64,000 nt of DNA from Methanolapillus africanus (GCF_032714475.1 NZ_JAWDKD010000011.1:1-64000); one strand, 5' to 3'; counted from the first letter of the stretch, positions 19,569-28,130 are shown. Numbers and translations are program-made. Notes: generated by a model from the letters alone, not told the origin.

Positions 19569-20342
19569 ATGGTCGCAGCAAAAATTTTAGACTTATCCGG
19601 TCAACCGGTCGGGGAAATTGAACTTCCGTCCGTCTTTTTTGAAGACTACCGCCCGGACTTGATCAAGAAGGCCGTTTTGGCCGCCCAAGCAAACAGAAGA
19701 CACCCCTACGGTCCGACTCTTTACGCCGGTATGCAAACATCCGCAACAGGCTGGGGTTCCGGACGCGGTGCTTCCCACGTTCCGAGAATTGTCAACGGTT
19801 CCCGCGCAGCCCGCATTCCGCACGCCAAAGGCGGAAGAGCAGCCCACCCGCCGAAACCGGAAACCGACTACTCTGAAAAAGTGAACAAAAAAGAAAGACG
19901 CCTCGCCATCCGCTCGGCCATCGCAGCCACCTGCAGCGAAGATTTAGTCATCACCAGAGGACACATCTTCATGACGGAAGACTTGCCGATCGTCGCCGAC
20001 GATGCTTTTGAAGGCCTTTCCAAAACCAAGGACGTCATCTCCTTCTTCGAAGCCATCGGCGTTTACGAAGACGTGATGCGCGCCAAACTCGGAAGAAACA
20101 TCCGGGCCGGACGCGGAAAGATGCGCGGACGCAAATACAAGAACAGAAAAAGCCTCCTTGTCGTGACCGGCGATGAAGCAGCCGTTTCCCGCGCTGCCCG
20201 CAACTTGTCCGGTGTTGACATCGCAACCGTTTCCGAGCTCAACGCGGAACTTTTGGCCCCCGGAACACATGCCGGAAGACTCACCGTCTGGACCAAATCC
20301 GCCATTATGAAACTCGCTGAAAAAGAAGGTGTTATGGAATGA
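19569..20342 (+). CDS. rpl4: 50S ribosomal protein L4 (uL4)
   Basis: Archaeal L4 of 257 residues starting MVAAKILDLSG. The ATG at 19569 has AAGGGTG just upstream; the in-frame GTG at 19560 overlaps that ribosome binding site and is not preferred. The conserved internal loop (YGPTLYAGMQTSATGWGSGRG, residues about 47-67) lines the peptide exit tunnel. The stop overlaps the rpl23 start (ATGA). Confidence 0.96.
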   Translation: MVAAKILDLSGQPVGEIELPSVFFEDYRPDLIKKAVLAAQANRRHPYGPTLYAGMQTSATGWGSGRGASHVPRIVNGSRAARIPHAKGGRAAHPPKPETDYSEKVNKKERRLAIRSAIAATCSEDLVITRGHIFMTEDLPIVADDAFEGLSKTKDVISFFEAIGVYEDVMRAKLGRNIRAGRGKMRGRKYKNRKSLLVVTGDEAAVSRAARNLSGVDIATVSELNAELLAPGTHAGRLTVWTKSAIMKLAEKEGVME

Positions 20343-20587
20343 TGTCGGTTCAATATCCGTTCATTACTGAAAAGGCCATGTTCCACATGGAAGACAGCAA
20401 ACTTCAAGTCATCGTTGATACCCGCGCCAACAAGCAAAAGATCAAAAAAGACGTCGAGGAACTTTACGGATTTAAAGTTGCCAGCGTCCGCACAATGACC
20501 ACCATGAAGGGGCAGAAAAAAGCAATTATCACATTCGAGAAGTCTGAAGCCGCAAACGAAATTGCAACCAGACTCGGACTCGCATAA
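20339..20587 (+). CDS. rpl23: 50S ribosomal protein L23 (uL23)
   Basis: Compact archaeal L23 of 82 residues with the YPFITEKAM start and the VEELYGFKVASVRT region typical of the family. It sits at the exit tunnel where nascent-chain factors such as SRP dock. The ATG overlaps the rpl4 stop, indicating coupled translation. It is preceded by AAGGTG. Confidence 0.96.
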   Translation: MMSVQYPFITEKAMFHMEDSKLQVIVDTRANKQKIKKDVEELYGFKVASVRTMTTMKGQKKAIITFEKSEAANEIATRLGLA

Positions 20588-20597
20588 GGTGGTTAAG

Positions 20598-21314
20598 ATG
20601 GGTAAACGAATTATCGCACAGAGAAGAGGTAAGGGAAGTCCGACTTTCACCGCCCCGTCTCACAAATTTAAAGCAGAACTCATGCATCCGGCCGTTCCCG
20701 CAGGCGAGACGCTCAAAGGAACCGTCATTGATGTCGAACACGACACCGCCCGGGCTGCTCCGATCATCAAAGTCTTCTTTGACGATGGAAAATCCCAGTT
20801 GATTATCGCAACAGAAGGCGTTGCCGTCGGTCAGATCATCGAATGCGGCCCCGCTGCAGAAGTGAAAGCCGGAAACATTCTTCCGGTCGGAAAGATTCCG
20901 GAAGGTATCTTGGTGTGCAACATTGAAGGCAAGCCGAACGACGGTGGAAAATTCACCCGCTCGTCCGGAACATACGCCACAGTCGTCGCGCACGAGGACA
21001 ACAGAACATCCGTTCAAATGCCGTCCGGTCAAATGAAGTGGTTCAATCCCGAGTGCCGCGCCGTTATCGGTGTCGTCGCAGGCGGCGGACGTGTTGAAAA
21101 ACCGTTCCTCAAAGCCGGTAAAGTGTACCACAAGATGAAGGTTCGCGCCAAGAGATTCCCCCGTGTCAGAGGAGTGGCCATGAACCCGAGAGACCACCCG
21201 TTCGGTGGCGGTAACAGGCAACACCCGTGCCGCTCCACAACGGTCAGCAGAAACGCACCGCCGGGCGCAAAAGTCGGTCACATCGCCGCACGCAGAACCG
21301 GAAAGAAACGTTAA
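20598..21314 (+). CDS. rpl2: 50S ribosomal protein L2 (uL2)
   Basis: 238 residues from MGKRIIAQRRGKGSPTF, the usual archaeal length. The ATG at 20598 has AAGGTGGT upstream; the longer open frame upstream overlaps rpl23 and is ignored. The conserved C-terminal segment VRGVAMNPRDHPFGGGNRQHP carries the histidine-containing loop needed for subunit association and peptidyl-transferase function. Confidence 0.97.
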   Translation: MGKRIIAQRRGKGSPTFTAPSHKFKAELMHPAVPAGETLKGTVIDVEHDTARAAPIIKVFFDDGKSQLIIATEGVAVGQIIECGPAAEVKAGNILPVGKIPEGILVCNIEGKPNDGGKFTRSSGTYATVVAHEDNRTSVQMPSGQMKWFNPECRAVIGVVAGGGRVEKPFLKAGKVYHKMKVRAKRFPRVRGVAMNPRDHPFGGGNRQHPCRSTTVSRNAPPGAKVGHIAARRTGKKR

Positions 21315-21326
21315 AGGGTGATTCAA

Positions 21327-21743
21327 ATGGCAGCAAAGAAAACAGGTTCATCAAGATTACCGAAGCGTAAGGGTGAGTTCACCTACCGCGGAAAAACCAT
21401 TGCGGAACTTCAGGCGCTCAGCGTCGAAGAATTCGCGGAACTCCTTCCGTCCAGGGAGAGAAGATCGATTACAAGAGGATTGACCGAAGTCCAAAAGAAG
21501 GCCCTTGCGGACATGCGGGCCGGCAAAGAAGTCAGAACCCACACACGGACTATGATTATCTTACCGGAAATGGTTGGAAAAACCGTCAATGTGTACGATG
21601 GCAAAAAGTTCATCGCCATTGAAATCCAGCCGGAAATGGTGGCTCACCGCTTTGGTGAGTTCGCGCCGACCAGATCCAGAGTTTCCCACGGAAGCGCCGG
21701 TGTCGGAGCCACACGTTCCAGTAAATTCGTTCCGTTGAAGTGA
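21327..21743 (+). CDS. rps19: 30S ribosomal protein S19 (uS19)
   Basis: 138 residues from MAAKKTGSSRLPKRKGEF. The ATG at 21327 has AAAGGGTGA upstream. The N-terminal extension (YRGKTIAELQALSVEEFAELLPSR) is of the archaeal/eukaryotic S15e kind, followed by the core with RTHTRTMIILPEMVGKTV and the C-terminal GEFAPTR motif that contacts 16S rRNA in the small-subunit head. Confidence 0.97.
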   Translation: MAAKKTGSSRLPKRKGEFTYRGKTIAELQALSVEEFAELLPSRERRSITRGLTEVQKKALADMRAGKEVRTHTRTMIILPEMVGKTVNVYDGKKFIAIEIQPEMVAHRFGEFAPTRSRVSHGSAGVGATRSSKFVPLK

Positions 21744-21753
21744 GGATGATAAC

Positions 21754-22209
21754 ATGGGAAGACTTAATTACTCCACAATCGCCATTCCGGAGAACAGCTC
21801 CAAGGCAATGGCCTCCGAACTTCACATCTCCTTCAAAAAGACACGTGAAATTTGCCACCACATTCAGGGTATGAAAGTGACGCAAGCACGCGCCTTTTTA
21901 GAAGACGTCGTCTTACAAAAGCAAGCCGTTCCGTTCAAGAGATTTACGGAAGGCGCCGGCCACAAGAGAGGTCCGATGGCAGCCGGAAGATATCCGGTCA
22001 ACGCCTCGATTGAAATGTTAAAACTCCTCAAAAACGCGGAAAGCAATGCCGAATACAAAGGCCTTGAACCGTCCCGGATGTTCATTTCAACCGCTCTTGC
22101 AAACCGCGGTCGAACCATTCGCGGCTTTTTCCCGCGCGCCCGCGGACGTGCGTCCCCGAAAAATACCGAAACCGTGAACATCGAATTGATTTTAAGCGAG
22201 GTGCAATAA
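21754..22209 (+). CDS. rpl22: 50S ribosomal protein L22 (uL22)
   Basis: 151 residues. Recognisable by SFKKTREICHHIQGM, the AGHKRG loop (residues about 69-74) that reaches the exit tunnel, and the C-terminal RGRTIRGFFPRARGRASP. GAGGATG precedes the ATG. The next start, rps3, follows by one base. Confidence 0.96.
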   Translation: MGRLNYSTIAIPENSSKAMASELHISFKKTREICHHIQGMKVTQARAFLEDVVLQKQAVPFKRFTEGAGHKRGPMAAGRYPVNASIEMLKLLKNAESNAEYKGLEPSRMFISTALANRGRTIRGFFPRARGRASPKNTETVNIELILSEVQ

Positions 22210-22210
22210 T

Positions 22211-23095
22211 ATGGCAGTCGAAAGAAAATTCGTTAAAGACGGATACACAAAAGCCTCCATGGATGAATATTTCGCAAAACAACTCGGCAGATCCGGTTAC
22301 GGCGGCATGAACATGAGCCGTACGCCGCTCGGCACTCAAATCACCATCTACTCCGAAAAACCCGGAATGGTCATTGGAAAAGCCGGCAAAGTGATCCGCA
22401 AGTTGACGCAAGATGTCACCGACATGTACGGTATTGACAATCCGCAAATTGACGCTCAGGAAATTAAAAAGACCGAACTCAACGCGCAAATCATGGCCAA
22501 CCGCTTGGCGTCATCGATTGAACGCGGCTGGTACTTCAGAAAAGCCGGTACCAACACCATCCGGGCTGTTATGTCCGCCGGTGCTCTCGGCTGTGAAGTG
22601 GTCATTTCCGGTAAATTAACCGGTGCCCGCGCCAGAACTGAAAAGTTCGTGGACGGGTATGTGAAGCACGCCGGCCACCCGGCCGAGGAAATCGTCGACG
22701 TCGGCTACGCCGTCGCCATCAAGAAACTCGGAACTCTTGGCTGTAAAGTGAAAATCGTTCAACCGGGCGCTATCCTTCCGGATGCGTTTAAGATTGTTGA
22801 AGGATTGCCGGTCGAAATCAAGGAAAAGCCGGTTGTCGTGAAAGAAGAAAAAATCGTTGTCGTTGAAGAAGAAGTCGTCGTTGCTGTTGACAGCGAAGGC
22901 GACGTCGTCGTCGAAGAAACCGAAACTGTCGCTGAAGTGACAGCTGTTTCCGTTGAAGAAGGCGATGAAATCGTCGTCGAAGACTCCGACATCAATGAAG
23001 TCAGACGCGTCGCAGGCGACGTCTGGCAGCACAAACACGACGGTATTTCCGGATGGCATCCGATGGCACGCGTTCACAAGGAGGCGAAGAAATAA
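22211..23095 (+). CDS. rps3: 30S ribosomal protein S3 (uS3) with acidic C-terminal extension
   Basis: 294 residues. The first ~200 hold the type II KH domain with the signature VIGKAGKVIRKL (about residues 55-66) and the S3 C-terminal domain (GCEVVISGKLTGARART). Residues ~205-265 form a Val/Glu/Asp-rich stretch, then a short tail ending HKHDGISGWHPMARVHKEAKK. The acidic region is not part of the rRNA-binding fold. The stop overlaps the rpl29 start. Confidence 0.96.
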   Translation: MAVERKFVKDGYTKASMDEYFAKQLGRSGYGGMNMSRTPLGTQITIYSEKPGMVIGKAGKVIRKLTQDVTDMYGIDNPQIDAQEIKKTELNAQIMANRLASSIERGWYFRKAGTNTIRAVMSAGALGCEVVISGKLTGARARTEKFVDGYVKHAGHPAEEIVDVGYAVAIKKLGTLGCKVKIVQPGAILPDAFKIVEGLPVEIKEKPVVVKEEKIVVVEEEVVVAVDSEGDVVVEETETVAEVTAVSVEEGDEIVVEDSDINEVRRVAGDVWQHKHDGISGWHPMARVHKEAKK

Positions 23096-23298
23096 TGGCA
23101 ATCCTCAGAACAAACGACATCCGCAAAATGTCCGCGACCGAAAGAATTGATGAGATCAAAAAATTAAACAACGAACTCATTCGCGAACGCGCGTTGACTT
23201 CCGCCGGCGGCGCTCCGGAAAACCCGGGCCGCATCGGCGAAATTACCAAAACCATCGCACGCATCAAGACAATTCAAACCGAGATGAAAGATAACTAA
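23095..23298 (+). CDS. rpl29: 50S ribosomal protein L29 (uL29)
   Basis: 67 residues from MAILRTNDIRKMSATERIDEI, a two-helix coiled hairpin of usual length ending in the ARIKTIQTEMK helix. The ATG overlaps the rps3 stop (TAATG) and has AAGGAGG upstream. It lies by the exit tunnel next to L23. Confidence 0.95.
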   Translation: MAILRTNDIRKMSATERIDEIKKLNNELIRERALTSAGGAPENPGRIGEITKTIARIKTIQTEMKDN

Positions 23299-23300
23299 AC

Positions 23301-23612
23301 ATGACTGAAATTGAGATCACACCGGACAATTTGCCTTTTCATGAACTGATCGGGCTTTTTGTTCAGGTGCAAAGTTCTTGCGACCCGACAATAACAGGTC
23401 TTTCCGGAATCATCGTCGATGAAACCCGGAACACATTTCAGATTGAAACAAACGGTAAAGTGAAAACGGTTCCCAAAGCCGGATCCGTGTTTTCCTTTTC
23501 CCTCGTTTCCGAAAAATCAGAAAATGGCCGCATATCCGCAAAAATAATTGGACAATATACGCTCTCACAACCCCAAAATCGGATAAAGAACTTAAAGAAA
23601 TCAAGAAAATGA
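23301..23612 (+). CDS. rnp1: RNase P protein component 1 (Rpp29/Pop4 family)
   Basis: 103 residues with the Sm-like barrel of archaeal Rpp29 (FHELIGLFVQV, LSGIIVDETRNTFQIE, KTVPKAGSVFSF). It takes part in 5' maturation of tRNA precursors. Its position between rpl29 and rps17 is the standard archaeal location. A SUI1-type gene found here in some methanogens is absent. No strong ribosome binding site is seen; it starts 3 bases after rpl29, so coupling is likely. Confidence 0.92.
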   Translation: MTEIEITPDNLPFHELIGLFVQVQSSCDPTITGLSGIIVDETRNTFQIETNGKVKTVPKAGSVFSFSLVSEKSENGRISAKIIGQYTLSQPQNRIKNLKKSRK

Positions 23613-23622
23613 GGTTAAATTT

Positions 23623-23949
23623 ATGGCAAGAGATATTGGTATTGATGTTCCGGAACCCACCAAAGAGTGCGATGACATTCACTGCCCGTTCCATGGTAAA
23701 TTACCGGTCAGAGGACAAATTCTGGTCGGAACGGTCGTCAGCACGAAGATGGACAAATCCGTCGTCATTGAAAGAAAATACGAAAAAATGGTATCCAAAT
23801 ACCAAAGATACGAAAAGCGCCGCTCCATTATGCACGCTCACAACCCGCCCTGCATCAACGCAAAAGTCGGCGACATTGTGACCATTGCCGAATGCCGCCC
23901 GCTCAGCAAGACGAAATCATTCGTTGTTGTGAAATCTGAGGAGGCTTAA
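23623..23949 (+). CDS. rps17: 30S ribosomal protein S17 (uS17)
   Basis: 108 residues with the OB-fold signature GTVVSTKMDKSVVIERKY and the conserved VGDIVTIAECRPLSKTKSFVVV. A Cys-containing N-terminal segment (CDDIHCPFHG) is as in archaeal S17. GAGGTT precedes the ATG. Primary 16S rRNA binder. Confidence 0.96.
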   Translation: MARDIGIDVPEPTKECDDIHCPFHGKLPVRGQILVGTVVSTKMDKSVVIERKYEKMVSKYQRYEKRRSIMHAHNPPCINAKVGDIVTIAECRPLSKTKSFVVVKSEEA

Positions 23950-23951
23950 AC

Positions 23952-24350
23952 ATGAAAGCCATTAGATCCAACATTCCGCGCGCTTTAAACTCCGGCGCCC
24001 GCGTCGACTGCGTCGACAACACCGGTGCGAAAGTGCTTGAAATTATTTCCGTCAAAAACTACCGTGGTGTCAAAAACAGATACCCGAAAGCCGGCGTCGG
24101 CGATCTCTGTATCGTTTCCGTCAAAAAAGGCACGCCCGAAATGAGAAAACAAATTCTCTTGGCGGTCGTTGTCCGGCAAAAGAAAGAAATCAGACGGCCC
24201 GACGGCCTGCACGTGTCTTTTGAAGACAACGCCATGGTCCTTGTGGACGAGTCCGGTGTTCCGAAAGGAACCGACATCAAAGGCCCGGTGGCCCGTGAAG
24301 TCGCGGAAAGATTCCCCAAAGTCGGTACAACCGCATCTATTGTGATCTGA
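23952..24350 (+). CDS. rpl14: 50S ribosomal protein L14 (uL14)
   Basis: 132 residues, archaeal type, with SGARVDCVDNTGAKVLEIISV and KKGTPEMRKQ. GAGGAGGC lies 6 bases before the ATG. It is located at the subunit interface and contacts 16S rRNA through bridges. Confidence 0.96.
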   Translation: MKAIRSNIPRALNSGARVDCVDNTGAKVLEIISVKNYRGVKNRYPKAGVGDLCIVSVKKGTPEMRKQILLAVVVRQKKEIRRPDGLHVSFEDNAMVLVDESGVPKGTDIKGPVAREVAERFPKVGTTASIVI

Positions 24351-24360
24351 GGTGACAAAA

Positions 24361-24720
24361 ATGGCAACATCTATCCAACCCAGAAAGCAAAGAAAAGCCA
24401 GATACAACGCGCCGCTTCACATGCGCCAAAAATACATGGGCGCCCGCTTAAGCGACGAGTTGTCTAAAAAATACAACACCCGTTCCGCTCCGGTCATCAC
24501 CGGCGACACCGTTTTGGTGATGCGCGGCGACTTCAAAGGCGTTTCGGGCAAAGTTGAAAAAGTCGATCTCGCCAACTGCGTCATTCACGTGGCCGGCGTC
24601 GTGTCGACCAAAGTCAACGGCGAAGAAGTTCCGAGACCCATCTATCCGTCCAACGTGATGATCACGAAATTGGAACTCAAAGATAAAACACGCGATGCAC
24701 GCATCCGCAGAAAGGAGTGA
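24361..24720 (+). CDS. rpl24: 50S ribosomal protein L24 (uL24)
   Basis: 119 residues from MATSIQPRKQRKARYNAPLH. The KOW motif (GDTVLVMRGDFKGVSGKVEKVD) is at about residues 48-70. The ATG at 24361 follows GAGGTGA; the in-frame GTG at 24352 is part of that site. The end overlaps the following reading region by a few bases. Confidence 0.96.
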   Translation: MATSIQPRKQRKARYNAPLHMRQKYMGARLSDELSKKYNTRSAPVITGDTVLVMRGDFKGVSGKVEKVDLANCVIHVAGVVSTKVNGEEVPRPIYPSNVMITKLELKDKTRDARIRRKE

Positions 24721-24725
24721 GTCAA

Positions 24726-25424
24726 ATGCACCAGAAAAGAATGTCAATGCCGACCAGCTGGAAAGTTCCCAAAAAGACCAACAAATGGATTACGGCAACC
24801 AGCCCCGGTCCGCACAACAAAGACTCAAGCCTTCCGCTCGTCGTGATTTTACGTGACCTCCTCAAAATCGTCGACACCTCCAAAGAAGCCACCCGCATTC
24901 TCCAAGAGAAACAGGTGCTCGTCGACGGCGTCGTCCGGAAAAACTTAAAGTTCCCGGTCGGTATTTTTGACGTCATCGCCATCCCCGCGAACAATCAATA
25001 TTATCGCATGCTTCAAGACTCCAAAGGCCGTCTTTACCTCAATGAAATTGACGAAAGCCGCGGTCAGTGGAAAGTCTGCAGAATCAACGGTAAGACCACC
25101 GTCAAGGGCGGTAAAACCCAATTGAACCTTCACGACGGCACCAACATTTTAGCGTCTGAAGACTACAAGACCAAAGACACTGTGAAACTCTCCCTTCCGG
25201 ACAAGAAAATCTTGGCCCGGTTCGAGTACAAGGTCGGCAACACCGTGATGATCACGGGCGGCCAGCACAGCGGAATGGTCGGCAAAATTACGGAAATCGA
25301 AACCATCCGCAGTTCCAAGAACAACGTGGTGAAAGTTTCCGGCAAACAAGATATTGAAACCATCGAGAACTATGTTTTCGTAATCGGTGAGGACAAACCT
25401 GAAATTAAAATCGGTGATCAGTAA
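24726..25424 (+). CDS. rps4e: 30S ribosomal protein S4e
   Basis: 232 residues from MHQKRMSMPTSWKVPKKTNKW. An archaeal/eukaryotic-only protein with an S4-like domain (LLKIVDTSKEATRILQEKQVLVDG) and a C-terminal KOW region (GNTVMITGGQHSGMVGKI). AAAGGAGTGA precedes the ATG. The stop overlaps the rpl5 start (TAATG). Confidence 0.96.
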   Translation: MHQKRMSMPTSWKVPKKTNKWITATSPGPHNKDSSLPLVVILRDLLKIVDTSKEATRILQEKQVLVDGVVRKNLKFPVGIFDVIAIPANNQYYRMLQDSKGRLYLNEIDESRGQWKVCRINGKTTVKGGKTQLNLHDGTNILASEDYKTKDTVKLSLPDKKILARFEYKVGNTVMITGGQHSGMVGKITEIETIRSSKNNVVKVSGKQDIETIENYVFVIGEDKPEIKIGDQ

Positions 25425-25942
25425 TGAGCAACTCAGACAATCCAATGAGAACTCCGGTAATCGAGAAAGTTATTGTCCACATGGGTGTCGGCGAAAGCGG
25501 CCAACACCTCGTTGATGCAGAAAACATACTTGCGGAAATCACCGGACAAACCGTGATTCGGGCATTTGCGAAAATGACCGTTCCGGCGTTCGGGATTAAA
25601 AAGAAAGAGCCGATCGGCTGTAAAGTCACTTTAAGAGGGGAAAATGCGGAAAATTTCCTCACGACCTCTTTGAAAATTGTCGAAAACACCTTAAAGAGCT
25701 CCCAATTCGACCAAACGGGCAACGTCTCCTTTGGGATCGAAGAACACACGGATTTCCCCGGTATGAAGTATGACCCGAACATCGGCGTTTTTGGTATGGA
25801 CGTAACTGTCGTCATGAAACGCCCGGGCAGCAGAATCAGCAACAGAAGAATTGCACAGCGCAAAGTTCCGGCATCCCACAAGATGAACAAGACGGACGCC
25901 ATTGCATTCTTAAAGGACAATTACGGTGTGGAGGTCATTTAA
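25424..25942 (+). CDS. rpl5: 50S ribosomal protein L5 (uL5)
   Basis: 172 residues, archaeal length, with PVIEKVIVHMGVGESG near the N-terminus and ISNRRIAQRKVP near the C-terminus. It binds 5S rRNA in the central protuberance. Start overlaps the rps4e stop. Confidence 0.96.
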   Translation: MSNSDNPMRTPVIEKVIVHMGVGESGQHLVDAENILAEITGQTVIRAFAKMTVPAFGIKKKEPIGCKVTLRGENAENFLTTSLKIVENTLKSSQFDQTGNVSFGIEEHTDFPGMKYDPNIGVFGMDVTVVMKRPGSRISNRRIAQRKVPASHKMNKTDAIAFLKDNYGVEVI

Positions 25943-25943
25943 C

Positions 25944-26096
25944 ATGGTACAGACAAAAAAGAGATTCGGACGCGGCGCCAGCTGTTGCAAACGCTGCGGT
26001 CAAAAGCAATCGCTTGTCCGCAAATATGGCATCTATTTGTGCCGGCACTGCTTTAGAGAAGTGGCCCCGAAAATGGGCTTTAACAAGTACAGCTGA
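25944..26096 (+). CDS. rps14: 30S ribosomal protein S14 (uS14), zinc-binding type
   Basis: A short gene of 50 codons that is easy to miss. It encodes MVQTKKRFGRGASCCKRCG...LCRHCFREVAPKMGFNKYS. Two CxxC pairs (C15/C18 and C33/C36) form the zinc site of the archaeal S14/S29e type. GAGGTCATTTAAC precedes the ATG at 25944. It lies one base after rpl5 and 11 bases before rps8, the canonical position. Confidence 0.96.
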   Translation: MVQTKKRFGRGASCCKRCGQKQSLVRKYGIYLCRHCFREVAPKMGFNKYS

Positions 26097-26107
26097 GGTG
26101 ACAAGAA

Positions 26108-26500
26108 ATGGTATTATTTGATCCTCTGGCTGACGCTTTATCCGTCATTAAAAACGCGGAAAACGTCGGCAAAACAAACTGCGTCATCCGCCCGGCTTCC
26201 AAAATTATCGGAAACGTGCTGAATGTGATGAAAGAAGGCGGCTACATCGAGTCGTTCGAATTCGTCGAAGACGGCAAAGCCGGCGTCTATGAAGTCAAAC
26301 TCGCCGGTTCCATCAACGACTGCGGCGCCATCAAACCGCGCTACTCGATTGGTGTGGACGGCTTTGAGAAGTGGGAAAAGGAATACTTGCCCGCGAAGAA
26401 CTTCGGCGTCTTGGTTTTGACCACGTCCTTGGGCGTCTTGTCCCACAACGAAGCGCGTGAAAAGAATGTCGGCGGAAAGCTTTTGGCTTACGTTTACTAA
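26108..26500 (+). CDS. rps8: 30S ribosomal protein S8 (uS8)
   Basis: 130 residues, archaeal S8/S15A type. DPLADALSVIKNAE is near the N-terminus and the conserved GVLVLTTSLGVLSHNEAREKNVGGKLLAYVY end binds helix 21 of 16S rRNA. GAGGTGA precedes the ATG. In some archaea S8 is a translational repressor of its own operon; no site was identified here. Confidence 0.97.
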   Translation: MVLFDPLADALSVIKNAENVGKTNCVIRPASKIIGNVLNVMKEGGYIESFEFVEDGKAGVYEVKLAGSINDCGAIKPRYSIGVDGFEKWEKEYLPAKNFGVLVLTTSLGVLSHNEAREKNVGGKLLAYVY

Positions 26501-26512
26501 CGGGGTGGCAAG

Positions 26513-27046
26513 ATGGCAATAGAATATTCAGAAACTGTCACTGTCACACCCGGCGTGACCATCACTTACGACAAACACATCATGACCGTGAAGGGTCCGA
26601 AAGGCGAAAATGTCCGCGAGTTTTACTACCCGGGCATTAACATCACCATCAACGGCGCTGAAATTACTGTTGATTCGGAAAACCCGAAAAAGCAATTTAA
26701 GGCCATGGTCGGCACCTACGCGTCCCACATCGAGAACATGATTCACGGTGTGACGGAAGGCTTTGAGTACAAAATGACCATTGTGTACTCTCACTTCCCG
26801 ATGCAGACGAAAGTGAACGGCAAGACGTTCGTGATCAGCAACTTCCTCGGAGAAAAGAAATCCCGTGTCGCCAAAATCGTCGGCGAAAAAACCACGGTGA
26901 AGATCAGCGGCAACAGCGTCGTTGTTTCCGGTATCTGCAAGGAAGAAGTCGGACAAACGACCGCCAACATCGAACAGAAAACCAAAATCAAGAGATTTGA
27001 CCCGCGCGTCTTCCAAGACGGTATTTACGTGGTGGATAAATCATAA
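26513..27046 (+). CDS. rpl6: 50S ribosomal protein L6 (uL6)
   Basis: 177 residues made of two duplicated alpha/beta domains. Family landmarks are the TVKGPKGENVREF and HFPMQTKVNGKTFVISNFLGEKKSR segments and the C-terminal FDPRVFQDGIYVV. GGGGTGGC precedes the ATG. Confidence 0.96.
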   Translation: MAIEYSETVTVTPGVTITYDKHIMTVKGPKGENVREFYYPGINITINGAEITVDSENPKKQFKAMVGTYASHIENMIHGVTEGFEYKMTIVYSHFPMQTKVNGKTFVISNFLGEKKSRVAKIVGEKTTVKISGNSVVVSGICKEEVGQTTANIEQKTKIKRFDPRVFQDGIYVVDKS

Positions 27047-27056
27047 GGTGGTTACA

Positions 27057-27533
27057 ATGGCAAAAGAAAATCAAGTTACTGAAACAAACGCCGCAGAAAA
27101 CACGTCCGTTGACGCGGTTTGTGCAACCAACCTCCTTGATGCGGACCCTGAGTTCAGACGTTTGTTCAACGTTCGTAAAGTTCAAAAATCGAGAAAACCG
27201 TCCTTCCACAAGCAGGGCCAGCACAAATTCAAGCGTCTTTCCACCAGCTGGAGACGCCCGCGCGGTCTTCAGAGCAAGCAGCGTGCCGGTATTTACGGCA
27301 AAGGCGCGCTCGTGACCGTCGGTTACGGCAGCCCGGCTTTGATCCGAGGCCTTCACCCGTCCGGTTACGATGAAGTCATCGTCAACAATGTGGATGAATT
27401 GGCTTTGATCGACCCTGAATTTGAAGCAGTCAGAATTGCCGGCGCAGTCGGCAGCAAAAAGAAGGCAGCCATCGTCGCGAAAGCGGCCGAATTCGGCATT
27501 AAAGTGTTAAACCCGGGAAAGGGGGAAGTCTAA
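27057..27533 (+). CDS. rpl32e: 50S ribosomal protein L32e
   Basis: 158 residues from MAKENQVTETNAAENTSVDA. The ATG at 27057 has AAGGTGGT upstream; the longer open frame upstream overlaps rpl6 and is not used. An acidic, Thr/Ala-rich N-terminal extension (about 45 residues) precedes the core with KPSFHKQGQHKFKRLSTSWRRPRG. Archaeal/eukaryotic-specific large-subunit protein. Confidence 0.95.
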   Translation: MAKENQVTETNAAENTSVDAVCATNLLDADPEFRRLFNVRKVQKSRKPSFHKQGQHKFKRLSTSWRRPRGLQSKQRAGIYGKGALVTVGYGSPALIRGLHPSGYDEVIVNNVDELALIDPEFEAVRIAGAVGSKKKAAIVAKAAEFGIKVLNPGKGEV

Positions 27534-27534
27534 T

Positions 27535-27981
27535 ATGGCAAACTTAACCAACCAAAGAAGAATGGCCTCCCAAGTCTTGGACTGCGGTCTTGACCGCGTC
27601 TGGCTTGACCCCGAACAAAGCGACAAAATCGCGGAAGCCATCACCCGTGAAGACATTCGCGGGCTCATTTCCGAAGGCCTCATCAAGGCCAAGAAAGTGA
27701 AAGGCGTCAGCCGCGGACGCGCCAGAATCGTCGCCGAAAAGAGAGCCTACGGCCACAGAAAAGGTCAAGGTTCCCGCAAAGGTAAGAAAGGCGCCAGAAC
27801 ACCCAGCAAAGAATTGTGGATGAAAAAGATCCGCGCCCTCAGAAAGAAATTGAAAGAGATGCGTGCGGACGAGACCCTGGACAAAAAATCCTACTGCCGC
27901 TACTACAGAAAAGCGAAAGGCGGAGAGTTCAGAAACACGGCTCACTTGGAAGCCCACATTCAAGCTGAATTGAAAAAGTAA
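27535..27981 (+). CDS. rpl19e: 50S ribosomal protein L19e
   Basis: 148 residues with NQRRMASQVLDCGLDRVWLDP at the start and the basic RGRARIVAEKRAYGHRKGQGSRKGKKGAR segment (about 60-88). GGGGGAAG precedes the ATG. In related methanogens rpl18 follows directly. Here a strong terminator hairpin overlaps the stop codon and a 6-kb insert follows. Confidence 0.96.
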   Translation: MANLTNQRRMASQVLDCGLDRVWLDPEQSDKIAEAITREDIRGLISEGLIKAKKVKGVSRGRARIVAEKRAYGHRKGQGSRKGKKGARTPSKELWMKKIRALRKKLKEMRADETLDKKSYCRYYRKAKGGEFRNTAHLEAHIQAELKK

Positions 27982-28010
27982 TCATATTACTTTTTTCAAT
28001 TCTTTTTTCT
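27968..28010 (+). terminator. Terminator overlapping the rpl19e stop codon
   Basis: The left arm AATTGAAAAAGTAAT (27968-27982) spans the end of rpl19e and its TAA; the right arm ATTACTTTTTTCAATT is 27986-28001. Long T tracts follow to about 28040. This implies that transcription of the first ribosomal-protein block ends here. Confidence 0.75.
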
Positions 28011-28060
28011 TTTTTTTGTTTATTTTTTTCTTTTAATGATTCTGTTTTGTTTTGATTCAT

Positions 28061-28130
28061 GCGCCGGCATGCGCGCGCGTTATGGCGATCATTTTTGGCG
28101 AATCGTCAAAAAAGATGGGTTCGTTTTCTT
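28061..28130 (+). repeat. Dispersed 3'-flanking GC element, copy 1
   Basis: A T-rich tract leads into GC-rich sequence with core GCGCGCGTTATGGCGATC, then ATTTTT, a TCGTCAAAAA block and GTTCGTTTTC. It lies downstream of rpl19e and its terminator, in the same orientation. Nine copies occur in the window. Confidence 0.85.

Noticed and set aside
20529..21326. 265-residue minus-strand frame
   Set aside because: Shadow of rpl2; no ribosome site and no recognisable domain.
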